Positions 12,447-15,717 of a stretch of 15,717 bases of DNA are shown piece after piece. The notes below the pieces were generated by a model. The model was not told the DNA's origin. It saw only the letters and a program-made list of their open reading frames with translations, and did not search any database. The translations under genes and the position numbers were made by a program. The stretch is from contig CAZUMR010000087.1 in the NCBI GenBank assembly GCA_964622075.1, positions 1 through 15,717 of the forward strand. The letters are read 5' to 3'. Origin of the DNA: WAPX01 sp964622075 (lineage in GTDB: Archaea; Halobacteriota; Archaeoglobi; Archaeoglobales; Archaeoglobaceae). Within the stretch, counting starts at the first letter, position 1. Each line of letters begins with the position of its first letter.

Positions 12447-13484
12447 ATGGTGTTCAAGCTTAGGGACGGGCTTAAAGTTAAGAGAGAATACAGGACAACT
12501 GATATAGTCGAGAGGAAGGGCGTTATAACAGCAAAAAACATTCATCTGAAGAAATATCCGGTCGATAACCCCGTTACAATTTTCAACGCTTCCATGGACA
12601 TGGAAGGGGATGAGCTGATAATTTACGGCAGAATTGTCCTTGGCTACTTCACCTACGCAAGTGCGGTGGCTGAGTTTAGAATTCCTGTAAACGATGTACT
12701 CTCAAACGAGTTCGTTCCGGGGCACTACACGGCTGACATATGTGTTTATCCTGATAACAGGTACGACCTGTGGGGTGTTGAAGATCCAAGAGTTTACAGA
12801 ATTGGAGAAAAGAGGCTGATGACTTACTGTGGAAGAACTGTTCACTACTTCGATCCATCTGTCAGAACAGAGAGAACTCTGCCTGTGACTGCCATATACG
12901 AGGATGGAAAATGGAGGAAGATCTGTGCATTCAGAGTTCCGGAGGAATTCAGAGGTTTCGTAATAAGTGATAAGGATTCATTCCTTGTCAAGATGGACAA
13001 ATGTTATCTGTTCCACAGATTGCATATGAAGGACGAGAACTTTTATCTCGTTATGAGCGTTGTTGAGTGCGATATATTTGAAAAGAGAGAACTGTGTGAC
13101 ATCAGCGTTAACGACACGAGAACCGTTCTTGAACCTGCCAAGTGGGAGGACAAGCTTGGCTGGAACACTCCACCAGTCAGAGTTGATGGGGAATACCTGC
13201 TGCTCTTGCATGCAGTAGATGCTGAGACGAAGGCCTACAGGGTATTTGCGATGCTCATGGATGAAAACGCAAACGTCACAGCAATATCTCCTCACTACAT
13301 AATGGAGCCAAAGGAATGCTATGAGGTCTTTGGAGACAGGCCATTTACTGTATTTCCATGCGGTTCTCTGCTGATAGATGATCAGCTCCTCATATCGTAC
13401 GGTGCCTCTGATTCCGCCATTGGATTCGGTGTTATCAATCTGGATGAGCTAATGGACATGCTTGAAAAGGGAAGGCTTGAATAA
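12447..13484 (+). CDS. GH130-family glycoside phosphorylase-like protein
   Basis: The 345-residue protein looks like a five-bladed propeller of the GH130 family (beta-mannoside phosphorylases and relatives). Visible family motifs are LWGVEDPRV (108-116), which should hold the catalytic Asp113, DKDSFLV...YLFHR (175-191), GWNTPPVRVDG (238-248), and the C-terminal YGASDSAIGFGVI (318-330). Characterised members split beta-mannosides with phosphate, giving mannose 1-phosphate; the substrate here is unknown, and archaeal members of this branch could act on compatible solutes or glycan linkers. There is no signal peptide, so action in the cytosol is expected. A U-rich terminator follows. The following phosphatase gene has its own promoter. 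Confidence 0.75.
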   Translation: MVFKLRDGLKVKREYRTTDIVERKGVITAKNIHLKKYPVDNPVTIFNASMDMEGDELIIYGRIVLGYFTYASAVAEFRIPVNDVLSNEFVPGHYTADICVYPDNRYDLWGVEDPRVYRIGEKRLMTYCGRTVHYFDPSVRTERTLPVTAIYEDGKWRKICAFRVPEEFRGFVISDKDSFLVKMDKCYLFHRLHMKDENFYLVMSVVECDIFEKRELCDISVNDTRTVLEPAKWEDKLGWNTPPVRVDGEYLLLLHAVDAETKAYRVFAMLMDENANVTAISPHYIMEPKECYEVFGDRPFTVFPCGSLLIDDQLLISYGASDSAIGFGVINLDELMDMLEKGRLE

Positions 13485-13553
13485 ACCTTTTCTGTTTTTG
13501 ATTGTTTGACTTTTTTGTTTGGTGTTTTGTTTGTTTTGTTGGTTTTGATGTTA
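13485..13553 (+). terminator. U-rich terminator after the GH130-family gene
   Basis: About 65 bases downstream of the stop are nearly all T and G on the plus strand, with T-runs of up to six (for example CTTTTTTGTTTGG) and no hairpin. This is typical of archaeal intrinsic termination. Confidence 0.6.
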
Positions 13554-13577
13554 CAGCCACATTAAGGAAAACCAAAG

Positions 13578-13605
13578 AGTTAAACGACCTCAACGGGTAG
13601 TTGAG
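13578..13605 (+). promoter_or_regulatory. Promoter and palindromic operator candidate of the phosphatase gene
   Basis: AGTTAAAC (about 13579-13586) lies at leaderless distance (about 25 nt) from ATG 13608. Between it and the ATG is a perfect inverted repeat, CTCAAC (13589-13594) and GTTGAG (13600-13605), spaced by GGGTA. Position and 5-nt spacer resemble a repressor site such as the HSR1 operator, though the half-site differs (TCAAC rather than CTAAC). Confidence 0.5.
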
Positions 13606-13607
13606 AC

Positions 13608-14282
13608 ATGGTTCTCGCTGTTGCAGTTGACATAGATGGAACGATAACTCACAGAGACAGAAGTCTAAGTTGCAGGGCTGTTAAAGCTCTGAGAAAGCTT
13701 AAGGAGAAGAAAATACCCGTTGTTCTTGCAACTGGGAATATATCCTGTTTTGCAAGAACGGCTGCTAAACTGATCGGTGTTTCAGATACTGTGATATGTG
13801 AAAATGGAGGGGTCGTTAGGTTCAGTTACGATGGAGAGGATGTGGTGCTCGGGGATAAGAAAAAGTGCTTAAAAGCAGCCGATTTACTCTCAAAGTACTT
13901 CGACCTTGAATTTCTTGATGAAGAATACCGGAAGTCAGAGGTCTGTGTCAGAAGAACATTTCCCGCTGATGAGGCAAGGAAATTGCTGGAAGGGATGGGC
14001 GTCAGACTTCTTGACTCCGGTTACGCGTACCATATAGTTGATGAAAACGTCAGCAAGGGAAAAGCTCTGATCTACATAGCAGATAAAATAGGGATTGATG
14101 TAAAAGATTTTGCAGCAATAGGGGACTCCGAAAACGATATAGAGATGCTGAAAGTTGCAGGAATCGGAATAGCCGTTGCAAACGCTGATGATGCTTTAAA
14201 GAAGGTTGCTGATGTAATAGTTGCTGCCAGCGATGGTGAAGGTGTGGAACAAGCACTCAGGATTCTGAAATTGATTGATTGA
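13608..14282 (+). CDS. pgp: Phosphoglycolate phosphatase, archaeal HAD type
   Basis: The 224-residue HAD-superfamily phosphatase (Cof/IIB-like cap) has motif I DIDGT (nucleophile D8, acid D10), motif II VVLATGN (T42), motif III lysine in VSKGKAL (K150 or K152) and motif IV GDSENDIEM (D173, D177), with the cap domain between about 80 and 150. It matches the archaeal phosphoglycolate phosphatase family (TA0175-like), which recycles 2-phosphoglycolate. Specificity within this family is loose, and hydrolysis of another sugar phosphate is possible given the GH130-type neighbour. The start at ATG 13608 is directly downstream of a TATA-palindrome region with no ribosome binding site. Confidence 0.85.
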   Translation: MVLAVAVDIDGTITHRDRSLSCRAVKALRKLKEKKIPVVLATGNISCFARTAAKLIGVSDTVICENGGVVRFSYDGEDVVLGDKKKCLKAADLLSKYFDLEFLDEEYRKSEVCVRRTFPADEARKLLEGMGVRLLDSGYAYHIVDENVSKGKALIYIADKIGIDVKDFAAIGDSENDIEMLKVAGIGIAVANADDALKKVADVIVAASDGEGVEQALRILKLID

Positions 14283-14301
14283 ATATAATGAATATTATAA
14301 T

Positions 14302-14377
14302 GAATTTAAACGAAATTTAGTTGGGATAACCAAACTTACAAAACTTACAAACTTAAAATCCCAAAATAAAAAGGAGG
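14302..14377 (+). promoter_or_regulatory. rtcA promoter and leader with repeats
   Basis: GAATTTAAACG (14302-14312) is a TATA-like element giving a leader of roughly 50 nt. The region contains TTGGGAT (14321-14327) and its inverted copy ATCCCAA (14358-14364) around a 30-nt loop filled with AAACTTACA repeats (14332, 14341 and partial 14350). GGAGG (14373-14377) is the ribosome binding site, 9 nt before ATG 14387. Confidence 0.45.
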
Positions 14378-14386
14378 CCGGTAACA

Positions 14387-15433
14387 ATGACAGATAAAGT
14401 CGTTAAAATCGACGGCAGTTATGGTGAGGGGGGTGGCCAGATTCTCAGAACGGCCATAGCTCTTTCCTGCGTTACCGGTGTTGCTGTCGAGGTTGATAAA
14501 ATAAGGGCGAACAGGCCAAGGCCCGGGTTAGCGATGCAGCATATGAAAGGGATTGAAGCGGCAAAACTGATGAGTTCTGCTGAGGTTGAAGGCCTGAGAA
14601 AGGGATCCACAAGAGTGCTGTTCAAACCCGGTAAGGTCAGGGGTGGAAAGTTCAGAGTTGATATAGGCACAGCTGGCAGTATTTCTCTCGTTCTTCAGGT
14701 CTTAATTCCAATAGCCATGAGTGCTGATCGTGAGAGTGAAATAACTGTAACGGGTGGAACGGATGTTAAGTGGTCTCCTCCAGTCGATTACCTGAAAAAC
14801 GTCACTTTAAAAGCTGTAGAGAGAATGGGTGGCAGGGCTGATGTTGAAGTTGTCAGGAGAGGTTACTATCCTGAGGGAGGAGGCAGGGTTACAGCGGTTA
14901 TTGAACCATCAGGGCTGCATGCTGTTGAATTTGAGGTTGTAAGGAGAGCGAGAGTTAAAGGAATAAGTCACTGCTCCAATTTACCAAGGCACGTTGCAGA
15001 GAGACAGGCAAAATCGGCTGCTGAAAGGTTGAGTGAGGGGAAAGCAGAATGCTCCGTTGAGCTGGACGGTGTGGATGTGGAGATTGAGGTCAGCAGAGGA
15101 AAGTCAACGGGGAGCGGCATTACTCTGTGGTGTGACAGCCCTGTTGGCGGGAGTGCTCTTGGGGAGAAAGGGAAGAGAGCAGAAATTGTTGGAAGAGAGG
15201 CTGCAGAGGCTTTACTCAGGGGTTTGAAGGCTGAAGCAGCTGTTGACGAGTGGGCAGGAGATCAGCTGATGGTCTTTGCCGCCCTTGCGAAAGGTGTTAC
15301 CAGATATACGGTTTCAAGGGTTACAAAACATCAGATAAGCAATGCTTACGTGATTAACAAATTCTTTGATGGATGTGTTGAAATTGATGAGGATAGAAGA
15401 TTTATCGCTGTAAAAGGTGCTGGGATTCTGTGA
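14387..15433 (+). CDS. rtcA: RNA 3'-terminal phosphate cyclase
   Basis: The 348-residue enzyme converts RNA 3'-phosphates to 2',3'-cyclic phosphates with ATP, via a covalent histidine-AMP. It shows the N-terminal IDGSYGEGGGQILRTAIALS (8-27), RANRPRPGLAMQH (40-52), DIGTAGSISLVLQ (92-104), RRGYYPEGGGRV (157-168) and the catalytic region TKHQISNAYVINKF with His315. Length is normal for RtcA (about 340). No rtcB or archease gene lies beside it in this window. It has a GGAGG site and its own leader, and it is convergent with a tRNA-Ser gene. Confidence 0.93.
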   Translation: MTDKVVKIDGSYGEGGGQILRTAIALSCVTGVAVEVDKIRANRPRPGLAMQHMKGIEAAKLMSSAEVEGLRKGSTRVLFKPGKVRGGKFRVDIGTAGSISLVLQVLIPIAMSADRESEITVTGGTDVKWSPPVDYLKNVTLKAVERMGGRADVEVVRRGYYPEGGGRVTAVIEPSGLHAVEFEVVRRARVKGISHCSNLPRHVAERQAKSAAERLSEGKAECSVELDGVDVEIEVSRGKSTGSGITLWCDSPVGGSALGEKGKRAEIVGREAAEALLRGLKAEAAVDEWAGDQLMVFAALAKGVTRYTVSRVTKHQISNAYVINKFFDGCVEIDEDRRFIAVKGAGIL

Positions 15434-15466
15434 GTTTTTTCGATTGCGTTTTTGTCTGAGATTTTA
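15434..15466 (+). terminator. T-rich terminator after rtcA
   Basis: GTTTTTTCGATTGCGTTTTT directly follows the stop, with more T-runs to 15466. The remaining 100 nt up to the tRNA show no further feature. Confidence 0.5.
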
Positions 15467-15579
15467 GCAAATTCGGCTGGAATTTTATTATCTCAATTTG
15501 ATTCGAAATATAAATCAGAGAAGCTTGTAGGTATAGTCCTCTTTGAAAGTTATGGTAGGTGTAGAACCAGAAATAAAAA

Positions 15580-15661
15580 CGCCGGGGCTGGGATTCGAAC
15601 CCAGGAGCCCTTGCGGGCACCGGCTCTCAAGGCCGGCGCAGTACCTCTCTGCAACCCCGGC
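15580..15661 (-). tRNA. tRNA-Ser(UGA)
   Basis: On the minus strand 82 nt fold as a class II tRNA. The acceptor stem is GCCGGGG/CCCCGGC, the D stem GCAG/CTGC and the anticodon stem CCGGC/GCCGG with loop CTTGAGA (anticodon TGA). The long variable arm has stem GCCC/GGGC and loop GCAA, and the T stem is CTGGG/CCCAG with loop TTCGAAT. The discriminator is G73, as usual for tRNA-Ser. CCA is not encoded: TTTTTATTT follows directly and probably terminates transcription. There is no intron. Confidence 0.96.
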
Positions 15662-15686
15662 TCTAACAGTACAAAATATGCAACGT

Positions 15687-15697
15687 TTTTAAGCTTT
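15687..15697 (-). promoter_or_regulatory. TATA box of the tRNA-Ser gene
   Basis: On the minus strand AGCTTAAAAACG lies about 31 nt upstream of tRNA position 1, giving a start a few bases before the mature 5' end, the usual arrangement for archaeal tRNA genes. Confidence 0.55.
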
Positions 15698-15717
15698 TAC
15701 TCTCAACACTACAACAT

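Noticed and set aside
15402..15620. 72-codon minus-strand ORF
   Set aside because: It runs through the 3' half of a clear tRNA-Ser gene and its terminator.

Overview
The window looks like a chromosomal segment of a hyperthermophilic euryarchaeon of the order Archaeoglobales. Its proteins are archaeal (aIF2-beta, Taw3, PurP-type ligase, archaeal phosphoglycolate phosphatase, DUF2070, DUF424, Fap7-like kinase). The LeuB protein closely resembles that of Archaeoglobus fulgidus as I remember it. The gene order hsr1 - cdc48 - hsp20 matches the heat-shock locus described in A. fulgidus (AF1298-AF1297-AF1296). Many genes have a TATA box about 25 nt before the start codon and no leader, while others have strong GGAGGTG-type ribosome binding sites. 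No insertion sequence, prophage or CRISPR array was seen.

Layout. 1-540: the 5' end of an unrecognised minus-strand gene cut by the window edge, a very A-rich tract, a possible 27-residue leaderless peptide gene on the minus strand, and the promoter of the next gene. 541-3439: a DUF2070 membrane protein convergent with a divergent PurP-family ligase. 3565-5403: a small hypothetical gene, then a translation/tRNA group of taw3 (wyosine biosynthesis), aIF2-beta and DUF424. 5531-9252: the heat-shock group, made of the regulator HSR1 with a perfect CTAAC-N5-GTTAG operator over its expected transcription start, a Cdc48/VAT AAA+ unfoldase with a C-terminal HbYX-type proteasome-docking tail, and a small heat-shock protein. 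9327-12373: leuB (minus), divergent from a 53-residue conserved-looking small protein gene, hisC and a Fap7/AK6-like kinase. 12447-14282: a GH130-family glycoside phosphorylase-like protein and a HAD phosphatase whose start is preceded by a CTCAAC-N5-GTTGAG palindrome. 14387-15661: RNA 3'-phosphate cyclase rtcA, convergent with tRNA-Ser(UGA).

How the genes work together. The heat-shock group is the clearest functional unit: an autoregulated repressor controlling an unfoldase and a holdase. taw3, aIF2-beta and DUF424 form a translation-related run. leuB and hisC are separate amino-acid biosynthesis genes. GH130 and the HAD phosphatase might form a sugar-phosphate pair, but they have separate promoters. 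The most speculative item is the possible small peptide gene at 353-436 upstream of the truncated gene at the window edge.
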